A stretch of 16,175 nt of DNA from Psilocybe azurescens (lineage: Eukaryota > Basidiomycota > Agaricomycetes > Agaricales > Agrocybaceae). The stretch is from positions 1 through 16,175 of the forward strand of contig JAJIRX010001060.1 of assembly GCA_023853785.1 (NCBI GenBank), written 5' to 3'. Positions 8,661 through 16,175 of the stretch are shown piece after piece. The notes below the pieces were generated by a model. The model was not told where the DNA came from. It saw only the letters and a list, made by a program, of their open reading frames with translations, and made no database searches. Positions within the stretch are counted from its first letter, which is position 1, and every line of letters starts with the position of its first letter. Both the position numbers and the translations under genes were made by a program.

Positions 8661-8753
8661 TTTAAGTAATACAATCCAGTTGGAATCCAACTGAATTTCA
8701 TTCCAATCCATTCCATGTGAAATTAAAGTTGGACTTAGTGAAATTCACAAAGT

Positions 8754-8810
8754 CAGATAATAATGTAGTATATAGTTTTCAATATATTATATTACATTGT
8801 TACATGAATT
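8754..8810. repeat. AT-rich tail motif, copy B (element 1)
   Basis: Second copy of the tail motif, about 154 bp after copy A. It is absent at this spacing from element 2, so the tail was probably duplicated within element 1. Confidence 0.88.
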
Positions 8811-8929
8811 AAAGATAAGATTGAAGTATTATCCTAGTGACCTAGCTTCCTTAATATGGCTCCCAAAGCTTCCAAGAACACTGCTACTGTCCCTAACTCC
8901 CCTCCCAAGTCTGCAATTAAACCAGTGAC

Positions 8930-9240
8930 AGTCCACTGGACATCCACTGGACTCCACTAGACAGAGCACTCTTGGATCTGGTCTAATTAAGTGCTGAGAG
9001 TCTGGTGGAAGTCCACTGGAAGTCCAACAGAAGTCCAACGGACTGGACAGTCCGGCCAGTCCACCTGTTTTCTGTCTTGAAGTGACTTGACCGGACTTTG
9101 ACCGAATTTGGCCGGACTCTGACTGGACTGGTACCGAATTTTGTCAAGTCCAATGGAATCTGTTGGACGTCCAATGGACTGTCCATTGGAATTGGCTGGG
9201 TCCGGTGAAAGTCTGTTGGAGTCCAACGGAATATGGGGGC
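8930..9240. repeat. Right subterminal GTCCANTGGA-type repeat array
   Basis: Many short units of GTCCACTGGA, GTCCAACGGA, GTCCAATGGA and GGCCGGACT type, in both orientations, mirror the left array at 7167-7350. Confidence 0.85.
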
Positions 9241-9254
9241 ACTGTAAAGTACAC
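9213..9254 (-). repeat. Right terminal inverted repeat of element 1
   Basis: The reverse complement reads GTACTTTACAGTGCCCCCAT, then ATTCCG and GGACTCCAACAGACT. It matches the left end of element 1 and both ends of element 2, so it probably preserves the family consensus best. Confidence 0.7.
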
Positions 9255-9262
9255 AGCAGCAC
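9255..9262. repeat. Right target-site duplication of element 1
   Basis: AGCAGCAC follows the right end of element 1 and is the partner of 6967-6974. Confidence 0.65.
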
Positions 9263-10227
9263 GTCAGCCCATTTCCTTCCTTTCTCTTAGTCTCTTTCAA
9301 TTATCACAAGCCAAGGTATCTATTTAGTCCATAAAAACAGCCCTGTATCTTAGAATAGGAGCCAAGTAATCTACACCCCAGATTTGATATCAGAATTTAC
9401 TCTGAATAAGAATTCTAGTGTTAACACTTTGAGGACTAGTGATTTGTGTGATAAGAGATTGAACACTACAGTTCACCTTAAGCAATTAGGCACTACCTGG
9501 TTTCGTGAGCGATTGCCATTGTGATATTCAATGTCAGGTCTATTGGATTTGATAAGCAGGCTTTTATAAGTCATCCGTGGACTGCCCTGGGGATTGTTAA
9601 GTACGGATTGGAACCCTATATGGCTAGCGATTGCTCATAGTAACTAGGGATGACTGTCAGAGAACTCCAACTGTTCAGGACGTTGCCTATAGTAAGACTG
9701 CCCTGGGGATTATTAAGTACGGGTGGGAACCCTATAAAGGCTAGTGATCGCTCATAGTAACTAGGGACAACTGTCAGAGAAATCTGACTGTTTTCAGGAC
9801 GTTGCCTATAGTAAACTCAGGACTGTGGACTAGTGTGCCCAGTTGCTTATAGGAACCAAGGATCTACTATGTGTTAATACGGGTGATCGCTTATAGTGTT
9901 TGATAAAGTTTGAGTTTGTGTTTTATAAAGAGAACTGTTAAGTGTCCCGTGTACACTCACCCCCAAAAAGCAATCCCCCTGATATTGGTGATCGCTCTCA
10001 TATAGAGAGATCGCCCTTACTATTCAAGTGCCTTGTGTGTACTAGCCTGTAAAAGAGTTCTCTAGCTACTAGTGATCACCCCAGAGCAATTGTCTAAGTC
10101 TGTACTCTGCTAAAACTAGTTATTGTAATAAGCCTTACGAGCTTACCCTCCCAGATTGAACTGATCAATATAAATATTTGATTGGGTGTTGTGTATTGGG
10201 CAATTACAAAGTCACCCTGCACTAAAC
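9263..10227. other. Non-coding repeat-bearing stretch right of element 1
   Basis: No gene is recognised. It contains a 116-bp tandem duplication (annotated separately) and many variants of (A/G)GTGATCGCTCATAG and GATCACC, for example near 9506, 9645, 9756, 9890, 9988 and 10072. Similar GATC motifs occur left of element 1. The segment 10100-10225 is AT-rich and could be an LTR or regulatory remnant, but I cannot assign it. Confidence 0.55.
9580..9814. repeat. 116-bp tandem duplication
   Basis: Unit 1 (9580-9695) and unit 2 (9696-9814) both start GACTGCCCTGGGGATT and end GGACGTTGCCTATAGTAA. By eye they are nearly 90 percent identical with a few small indels. Each contains a GAT(T/C)GCTCATAGTAACTAG core. 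A weaker partial third copy may follow to about 9900. Confidence 0.9.
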
Positions 10228-10327
10228 ATCACACCATCCATGCATTCTCCAGTCCTGCTCTACACCACTTGTGCTGGGGCTGATGTTGTCTTTCTAATAT
10301 GCGCTGGAGTGTAATCATAATGGTTAT

Positions 10328-10636
10328 GTGGTGCTGAGGCCTGTGGATGAGGCAGTGAATATGTGTGCCAATTTCAATTTCAAGGAAATGTGGCCTGCTG
10401 GTGCCAGTGATGCTTGGTGTGCTTTGGGGGTATTTGGGGGCAGGGAGGAGGCCAGAGGAAGGAGGGCAGGCCAAAGAAACAGGAGTGGAAGAAGACCTGT
10501 TCAGCTTTGCAGAAGCAAGTGTGAAGAAGAGAAGGGTGGTTGCAATGGAAAAGGATATAGGCAGGATGGCAGGCAGGATGGCAGAAAGCCAAGTGAGATG
10601 AATAAGAACAATTGGTATGCTGTGTTTGAAGAGTGA
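10328..10636 (+). CDS. Doubtful short ORF, no recognised family
   Basis: A 102-codon ORF opens here. An overlapping ORF in another frame (10365-10601, 78 codons) has an equally protein-like Lys/Glu/Arg-rich C-terminal half containing VEEDLFSFAEASVKKRR. I recognise no domain, signal peptide or membrane segment. The stretch is purine-rich on the plus strand, which lengthens ORFs by chance. It may be a fragment of a gene or transposon ORF with a frameshift, or not coding at all. No promoter or intron evidence is convincing. Confidence 0.15.
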   Translation: MVLRPVDEAVNMCANFNFKEMWPAGASDAWCALGVFGGREEARGRRAGQRNRSGRRPVQLCRSKCEEEKGGCNGKGYRQDGRQDGRKPSEMNKNNWYAVFEE

Positions 10637-10639
10637 GTA

Positions 10640-12475
10640 ATTCCTTTTTTTCCTTTTGGATGTATGTGCCCTGTCTTTCCTCCCGCTTCTTTCCCTTCAT
10701 ATTTTTTGGGGGATTTTATAACTTTCTGTTTTTCGTCATTCAATTGTGGATTATTCCTGTTCCTTTGATCACAATCCCATGACCGTTTCTTTCTCTTTCC
10801 TCCACTTCCATTTCCCCTTTCTCTCCCCTTTCTCCTCCTATACTTCACAATGCGAGTACTAAACCTCTCTCTGTCCCCTTTTATCTTACTCTTATGGCCC
10901 TATATTCGTTGTTATCAACACCATCCTACTATACTTTCTGCCTGTGCTCACCTTTGTGCAGATCCCTTCTGCCAGTACATAGGGCGACTCATTAATTTGG
11001 ACTATTTTTGGAGATATTGAAGCTGGTGGTTATGCTTGGGGATGTGTTGGCTGATCCAGGGTAAGATGAGCTTTGGGATTGGGTATTGGAGGGTGAGGTT
11101 GTGGGGATAGAGACGAGGGTGTGTGTGAGGCAACATAACCTGAGGGAGCAGGGGCAATGGTGTGGATTTTTTCTTCCTGCTTATCGCTTCTGGTATGTTG
11201 TGCTCACTGGGCTGATTGTTCCTGCTTCAAGCTTCATTCCTTCATTTTCCTTTCCCCCCCTCTTTGTATCATTGCTTCATGGCCCAATTGTGATACATAC
11301 ATACATCACTGCATAGTCACTCACAGATAGAATTTTATTCATTCTCTGGCTTTTTTACTTTACTTTACTCACATACTTAGTAGCTCCTTAGTGTCTCTAA
11401 CTTTACTTACTGTTTTGGATGATAATCACAATGCATAGCATGCTGCATGTGTCTGGGAGCTAGTTTAGTTAGTCTCATTGAGAACGAGAGTGGAGAGGTA
11501 TATTTCTATTAAGAGGTAGAATTGGTTCTATAAAGGTAGGCATCTTATGTGAGTCTTGATATGCTGATCATTTTCTGTTGCTGTTAATAAAAAAGAACAT
11601 GGGACTACTTGTAAAAAATGGCCATGAGTGTATATACTAGACACAGTTCATCTACAGTAGAGAAAACAAGAAAGGTAATTATGGGACCAAAAGAGATTTG
11701 CTGTAGAATGGATCTGCTATCATCTACTATTGCTTTGACACAATGTGCTTTAGACTTGTTTGGGGTGAGGGGTGAGGGGGCACAATACAACACAATTGGC
11801 TGTGTTAAAACTGTAAGTTCTGGGGTGTACTGATTAAATGACTTTGGAGGGGTATCCAAAATAGCCATTTCGTCTTTATAGCCTCATCAGTAGCTATGTA
11901 TCATATGTAAGGAATATTACTATGTACTCCTAAAATAAGCATGTGTTTACTAAGCTAAGTGCGTATTCTTAGCAAATTGACTATCAATTGCTAATCCTTT
12001 TATTGTTACCTTTGTAATCTTTCTCATCCAGAAATGGGAATGTCAGGGTCTTACTGACTGATTACAATAGAGCTGATTAAGCTGATTACCAATAACATCA
12101 TGGGTGGATTAGTGATCAAGTCACTTTGATTATGAATCAGGTGCTAGAGTTGCTCTGATCTAACAATCTGACTAAAAGATTAGTCATTTCCGAGTAATAG
12201 CTTACCAACCGAGTCAAGAATAGACTCTAGACTTCACAAAAATGTAGTCAATTCATGTTATTAATGCTGCCCAAACAAGTCCAGAGACAAGTCTGGCCCA
12301 GGCCAACCTACTTTGTACAAGACTGAGTTACTGGGTTTGAACGTACTAATCCAGTGGTGCTTCATGTTTGCAAGTCCAGAGACAAGCTACTAAATCTGTG
12401 TGCTTCATTTTTGGTAAGATCTGTTCACCTGATTGAGACATTTTGACAATTTGACCATTGATGTGAGTAATGACA
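10640..12475. other. Gene-free stretch
   Basis: I see no recognisable gene or element. It holds pyrimidine-rich patches (about 10640-10860), short ORFs without familiar motifs, and a 16-bp direct repeat CAAGTCCAGAGACAAG at 12276-12291 and 12371-12386. The right end borders the target-site duplication of element 2. Confidence 0.6.
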
Positions 12476-12483
12476 TCCTTCCC
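12476..12483. repeat. Left target-site duplication of element 2
   Basis: TCCTTCCC directly precedes the left end of element 2 and is identical to 14492-14499. Confidence 0.8.
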
Positions 12484-12521
12484 GAGGGCTTTTGTGTCCC
12501 CACATATTCCGGCCGGAGTCC
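12484..12521 (+). repeat. Left terminal inverted repeat of element 2
   Basis: It holds CCCCACATATTCCGG followed by GGAGTCCGC repeats, and pairs with the reverse complement of 14454-14491. It also matches the right end of element 1 (CCCCCATATTCCG). Confidence 0.78.
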
Positions 12522-12680
12522 GCTGGAGTCCGCTGCGGAATCTGCTATTCCGCTGCGGAATGAAAGCAAAAATATGGCACAAGGCCCTGCTATTTTATTT
12601 AATATCAATTCCGGCGGAATGGCGGATTCCGCGAGCGGAATTGAACGGAATCCGTTTACAAAACGGAATAGCCCAGAACA
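12522..12680. repeat. Left subterminal GCGGAAT repeats of element 2
   Basis: Short units such as TCCGCTGCGGAAT, ATTCCGGCGGAAT, TTCCGCGAGCGGAATT and ACGGAATCC appear in both orientations, giving many small palindromes. The motif is the ATTCCG core of the terminal repeat. Confidence 0.8.
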
Positions 12681-12733
12681 GAACCGAAAATGGAACCATA
12701 AACGGACTTAAAGTTTAATGTTATCGCTCGGCA

Positions 12734-12910
12734 ATTCTCAGCAACTGGGAATAATGTCACGTGCATGACTTTTGGTTGCCACGTCAGTCCGTTGGTTACT
12801 CCAACCACCCCACCTCTTCCTCCAACCACCACCACCCCGCTGCTGCCGTCGTGCGTGCCCTCACCACCTTGCCGTTGTCGGTTGGAGCCAGGCACTCGCC
12901 AACCCGACCC
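12734..12910. other. Conserved blocks of element 2 shared with element 1
   Basis: This matches element 1 at 7517-7650: GCTCGGCA, GTGCATGAC, TGCCACGTCAGTCCGTTGG, then a CCACC-rich stretch, then GTCGGTTGGAGCCAGGC and GCCAACCCGAC. The blocks lie in the same order at similar spacing, and divergence around them is much higher. Confidence 0.7.
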
Positions 12911-12954
12911 GACATGCATCGCGGCACCACCGACCGATGACGGGTCCATGTACG

Positions 12955-13850
12955 ATGACGACGACTCCGGACACGCGACACGGTACGACGACGATGACGA
13001 CGGCTCTGCATACGACGACAACGACACCGGAACGAGGGTGGAATGAGGGGAGAGGATGCGAGCAGGTAACGAGGCGACATGAACGCCGGCCGCTGACACC
13101 AGGTAAGTCGCGAACCCCACCCACCGCCGCCACTAACCCTCCCCTCTTTCTTTCTTATACAGACCGATGGCGTACGCGTATGTACCGCACGTACCACGAC
13201 ACACGCAACGTGTACGGTCGACAACGTACGTACGAAAGCGGACACGGCACGTAGGGACAACGACAACGACACGCAGGACACGTACCACGACACGCAGGAC
13301 ATGTACCATGACACGCAGGACGGTACCGCGACATCGCACGACACGCATGGCGGCCACAACGACGACACCGATGTACGGCACCCACGACGGCCGCAAAGAC
13401 GACAACGACGACACACACTGCGGCCACGACAACGACACGTAGGACACGCAGGACGCGTACCGCAACACGTATCGACATGCACGGGCGGCCACGACGACGA
13501 CACCGAGTACGCCACCGACGTCGCCACCCACGACGGCCGCCGAAAGACGACAACGACGACACGCCCGGCGGCCACGACGATGACACGTAGGACGCGTACC
13601 ACGACACGCAGGACGCGTGCAGCGACACGTACGACACACACAGCGGCCACGACGACAACACGTATGAAACGCACAGCGGCCACGGCGACAACACACACGA
13701 CACCGAGTACGGCACCCACGACGGCCGCAAAGACAACGACGACAACATGTACGACACCGAGTACGATGGCCACGACGGACACAACAGCCGCAAGGACGAC
13801 AACATGTACGGCGGATGCGTACCACGCCCAGGACGACGACGGCATGTATG
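12955..13850 (+). repeat. T-poor minisatellite core of element 2
   Basis: Roughly 900 bp built from CGAC, ACGACGAC and related words. Clear 21-nt units GACACGCAGGAC(A)(C/T)GTACCA occur at 13268-13288 and 13289-13309, and a 20-nt one follows. Longer composite units contain CCACGACGACAACACGTA and ACAGCGG. GACAACAC and ACAGCGG words are shared with element 1. The few T on the plus strand remove most stop codons, which explains the long spurious ORFs here. Confidence 0.88.
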
Positions 13851-14038
13851 ACCGATACCACCACCCGTCCGCCACCCTTTTTTTAAATTTTTTTCACTTT
13901 TTTTCTTGTGTTCTCTCATTTTCTTTTACATCTATGTGTTTGTTTGTTCATTTAACCCAAGTATATATCCTCCCGCCCATCTTTTTACTCTGTTATGTTT
14001 TTTATTTTTATTTTATTTTGTTACAATGGACTTTACAT

Positions 14039-14095
14039 GTAGATAATAATGTAGTATATAGTTATTAATATATTATATTGCACTCATGAATTTAC
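14039..14095. repeat. AT-rich tail motif, copy C (element 2)
   Basis: Matches 8600-8660 and 8754-8810 (AGATAATAATGTAGTATATA, followed by AATATATTATATT). A shared AGTTGGAATCCAA follows within 100 bp in element 2 and also after copy A in element 1. Confidence 0.9.
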
Positions 14096-14147
14096 ACTAA
14101 GATTGATAGATTGAAATATTCTAGTTGGAATCCAATGATACAGGGTA

Positions 14148-14223
14148 GATTATATAAGCAGTGTACAGTAGGTGTATGATATAAGGATTATATAAGCAGT
14201 GTATAGTAGATGTATGATAGTAG
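14148..14223. repeat. Two-copy 38-bp tandem repeat
   Basis: Units 14148-14185 and 14186-14223 both start GATTATATAAGCAGTGTA. They differ mainly by transitions. They lie in the right arm of element 2 and have no partner in element 1. Confidence 0.92.
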
Positions 14224-14337
14224 TGGTAACTGTGTAAATCTATTTTTATATTCAGCCTAAAGGTGTGGGAAATTGTTTTTACTCAGCTTCAAGCCATGGG
14301 AATTCCACTTTATTACTGTATTGGCTATAAATAACTC

Positions 14338-14460
14338 TATTCCCCTTCATTCCTCATCATTCCCCTCCGTTCCTCTCCAATTCCTTCATTCCCTCTTCAA
14401 TCCCCTCTATTCCCTCTATTCCCTCTATTCCTTCACTCCCTTTCTCAATCCCTCCAGTCC
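14338..14460. repeat. Right subterminal pyrimidine-rich array of element 2
   Basis: Units of about 10 bp (TTCCCCTCTA, TTCCCTCTA, ATTCCTTCA) run up to the right terminal repeat. Read on the minus strand they are GGAAT(A/G)GAGG words, related to the GCGGAAT repeats of the left arm. Confidence 0.8.
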
Positions 14461-14491
14461 TAGGGAATATGTGGGGGAGTGAGAAGTACTG
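14454..14491 (-). repeat. Right terminal inverted repeat of element 2
   Basis: The reverse complement starts CAGTACTTCTCACTCCCCCA and continues CATATTCC, then CTAGGACTGGA. The last part parallels GGACTCC of the other ends. Confidence 0.78.
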
Positions 14492-14499
14492 TCCTTCCC
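14492..14499. repeat. Right target-site duplication of element 2
   Basis: TCCTTCCC immediately follows the AAGTACTG end of element 2 and is identical to 12476-12483. Confidence 0.8.
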
Positions 14500-14739
14500 T
14501 AGTAAGGTAATTGTTAGTTTTACCTGTTTGGGTAAGTTTGATTTGGGTTTGGTTGGGTTTGGGTTGGCTATTAAATCAAAGTGTGCTTGTGAGTTGATGT
14601 TCAGTCACTCTATAGCATTTAAGAATTACATACAGTTTGGGGTTTGGGGTAACACATTGCAAAAAGTCACTAGTAATTCTTTCATTGATTATTTGCTTTG
14701 GAGCTTCTGCCAAATTCTGGATGTTCCTGGTCTTGAGAC
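14500..14739. other. Short non-coding spacer
   Basis: It begins with a G/T-rich patch (GGGTTTGGTTGGGTTTGGG, near 14546). No gene is recognised. Confidence 0.5.
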
Positions 14740-16175
14740 CGTTGATGTTGGTGTAGTATTATCACATTGTTGCCATCAATAGCAGCGGGTATCTGTTCAA
14801 TAGCTTTTACTGAATCAGAGTGATGATCTTCATCTACATCTTGAATCAACAGAACAACACCACCTTCTTTGGCAATGTTTTCATCAAGTTTACAAAAACT
14901 GTTTTCTTCCATACATTTGCAAGGTCAAAGAGATTTGTGTTGCACTTCAGGACACAATCCAATGACTTCTGAGTAGTCCTATCTTCCTTAGGTCAGGTAT
15001 GTGAACTTGTTCTCTGTCAAGCTGGATAACTGTGAACAGCTCTGGCTTAACATCATTGAGTCTGTGCACCTCATTGTCACTAGGTTTTATAAAGGGTCTG
15101 GATGTGGAGATACTAAAGTCTCCTTTTTCAGCACAGGTATACCGCTCCGACCAGTACTCAGTAACAGCTTTTCCAAGTTCAGCAGCTGAGAACCAATTCC
15201 ATACTTTGTCATATCTGGTTTTAAGTACAAGAACACTTTTGTTGTGCTCTGTGGCTCATGATGTGAACCGCTTTTCCCAATGTTCTTGTATGTTTTTCTT
15301 ACACCAGCTCATGAGTAGTTTTTTGGGATAACCGTGTGTTATATAGAGAGTGTTAAGGTCTTTAATTGCCTCTATGTAGATATCCTTTGAACTACATAAC
15401 ACGGCTAACCAGGATAATTCCCCAATGTAGATGCCTCTTTTGACATCCATTGGGTGATGACTCTATCCATGGAACTCATTCTCGATTGTTTCTAGCCTTA
15501 ACATACGGCTTCTATTGAAGTTTTCCAGACTTCATGAAGAGGAAGCTGTCAAGAAATTGACATCGTGTTGGAAACAGCCCATTAAATCACACATCCATCA
15601 AATATGATAGTCTTTTCGAGTAGCTTGAGAGCTGCTTGCACTGATTCTGCGTAAATAATACTAAGACAGTCATTGATGTATCTTCTGTAGAAGACCATGT
15701 TGGGATGGTTTAAAATATCTGAACATTTTTCAAAGTGGTACCTGTAAAGGTTGGCAAGATCAGGAAAGTCCACAACCCCATTGCAAGTCCACTGAGTTGT
15801 TCAAAATATTTATTGCCATTTTGTGTGATTAATTGCACATTGCCAATCTTGATGGCATTTTAAAGATGTTTAACTTTATCTTATTATTCTCTAACAAATT
15901 AGAATTTAGTAATGACAATGTGTCATCAGTGTCCGAGTTGCTTAAAAGCCAATCCTCATACATAGAACAAATAATTTCTATACATGATTTAAGCAGGATA
16001 TTTAGGTAATAGACAACAATGTCTCCAGTAACAAATAAGAATTTTTTTTAGAGTCTATACACAATTGGCTTAACCTTGTGAAGAGATCCTGTTAGGAATC
16101 ACTGAATAAGTGATTTTGGAAAAGATATGACTGGGAGTGGAATTAAACCAATGACCTCCAGCTATACTTGTGCCT
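14740..16175 (-). pseudogene. Penelope-like reverse transcriptase, decayed, cut by right window edge
   Basis: Read from the right edge, the minus strand gives FVTGDIVVYYLNI, whose GDIVVYY is RT motif A with its Asp at 16021-16023. Next come YEDWLLSNSD and, in another frame, LITQNGNKYFEQLSGLAMG (motif B, about 15776-15805). After one more shift come DFPDLANLYRY and motif C, FYRRYINDCLS. Its catalytic box is YIND (15669-15680) rather than YIDD. Downstream are QFLDSFLFMKSGKL, KPYVKARNN, a stop, VPWI, a frame change, then HPMDVKRGIYIGEL and ITHGYPKKLLMSW, as in Penelope-like and related fungal RTs. A stop follows at the end of WEKRFTS, then more family-like sequence to about 14750. At least four frame changes and several stops make it inactive. 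The N-terminus is off-window, and I saw no GIY-YIG endonuclease in what is present. Confidence 0.75.

Larger units (their letters stand above)
6975..9254 (+). mobile_element. Element 1: hAT-like non-autonomous DNA transposon (2280 bp)
   Basis: The ends form imperfect inverted repeats. The left end reads CTTTACACGGCCCCCA and the right end, reverse-complemented, CTTTACAGTGCCCCCA. Both then continue with a related GGACTCC..CAGACT block. The flanks carry an 8-bp duplication, GGCAGCAC (6967-6974) and AGCAGCAC (9255-9262), 7 of 8 identical. An 8-bp duplication is typical of hAT elements, although P and some other superfamilies also make 8 bp. Internal order: an 11-bp tandem array, GTCCANTGGA-type repeats, a tRNA-like module, conserved blocks (about 7517-7650), a T-poor minisatellite (to about 8470), a T-rich tract (8495-8570), a duplicated AT-rich tail, and more GTCCANTGGA repeats. 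I see no transposase. The plus orientation is arbitrary and set to match element 2. Confidence 0.75.
12484..14491 (+). mobile_element. Element 2: hAT-like non-autonomous DNA transposon (2008 bp)
   Basis: The left end reads GAGGGCTTTTGTGTCCCCAC, continuing ATATTCC. The right end, reverse-complemented, reads CAGTACTTCTCACTCCCCCA, continuing CATATTCC. They share CCCCACATATTCC exactly. Both flanks carry the 8-bp duplication TCCTTCCC. The CAG start of the right end and the 8-bp duplication fit hAT. Internal order repeats that of element 1: subterminal GCGGAAT-rich repeats, conserved blocks (about 12734-12910), a T-poor minisatellite to about 13850, a T-rich tract (13873-14025), the AT-rich tail motif (14039-14095) and a right subterminal array. 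No transposase is encoded. It lacks the tRNA-like module and the second tail copy of element 1. Confidence 0.8.

Noticed and set aside
11605..11868. Minus-strand ORF of 87 codons
   Set aside because: No recognisable motif, no conserved neighbour, and the opposite strand is open over nearly the same span. Treated as chance.
12796..13875. Long minus-strand ORFs (359, 254 and 243 codons) in element 2
   Set aside because: Three overlapping frames are open at once because of repeat composition. The sequences are Val/Arg/Cys low-complexity and do not align as a protein with the element 1 ORF.
14530..14575. Telomere-like G/T-rich tract
   Set aside because: The GGGTTTGG words are irregular and short and do not form a TTAGGG-type array.

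Overview
The window looks like transposon-rich, gene-poor nuclear DNA of a filamentous fungus, most probably a basidiomycete of the Agaricomycetes. This rests on the Ty3/Gypsy polyprotein and the Penelope-like reverse transcriptase, both of which resemble families I know mainly from mushroom-forming fungi. That attribution is from memory of these families, not from a search. I see no convincing intact host gene.

Region by region. Positions 1-6449 (minus strand) hold a decayed Ty3/Gypsy LTR retrotransposon with a putative 5' LTR, primer-binding site, gag with a CCHC zinc knuckle, aspartic protease, reverse transcriptase, RNase H and integrase. Domain order is preserved, but many small frameshifts and several nonsense changes interrupt it, and its 3' end lies beyond the left edge. 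Positions 6975-9254 hold a 2.28-kb non-autonomous DNA transposon (element 1). Positions 9263-12475 contain repeats and unrecognised non-coding DNA with one doubtful short ORF. Positions 12484-14491 hold a second, diverged copy of the same transposon family (element 2, 2.01 kb). Positions 14740-16175 (minus strand) hold a broken reverse transcriptase of Penelope-like type, cut by the right edge.

The main discovery is the family formed by elements 1 and 2. Both have imperfect terminal inverted repeats sharing a CCCC(C)A-TATTCC core. They are flanked by 8-bp target-site duplications (7/8 identical for element 1, 8/8 for element 2), which points to the hAT superfamily. Both carry the same internal order: subterminal repeat arrays, two conserved short blocks, a long T-poor minisatellite with units near 21 nt, a T-rich tract, and a conserved AT-rich tail. 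Neither encodes a transposase, so mobility would depend on an enzyme supplied elsewhere. Element 1 also contains a tRNA-like Pol III module.

Both reverse transcriptases have lost one catalytic aspartate by an apparent Asp-to-Asn change, and three conserved Arg codons in the Gypsy element read TGA. All of these fit C-to-T change at CpG, often in a TCG context, which suggests methylation- or RIP-like decay.
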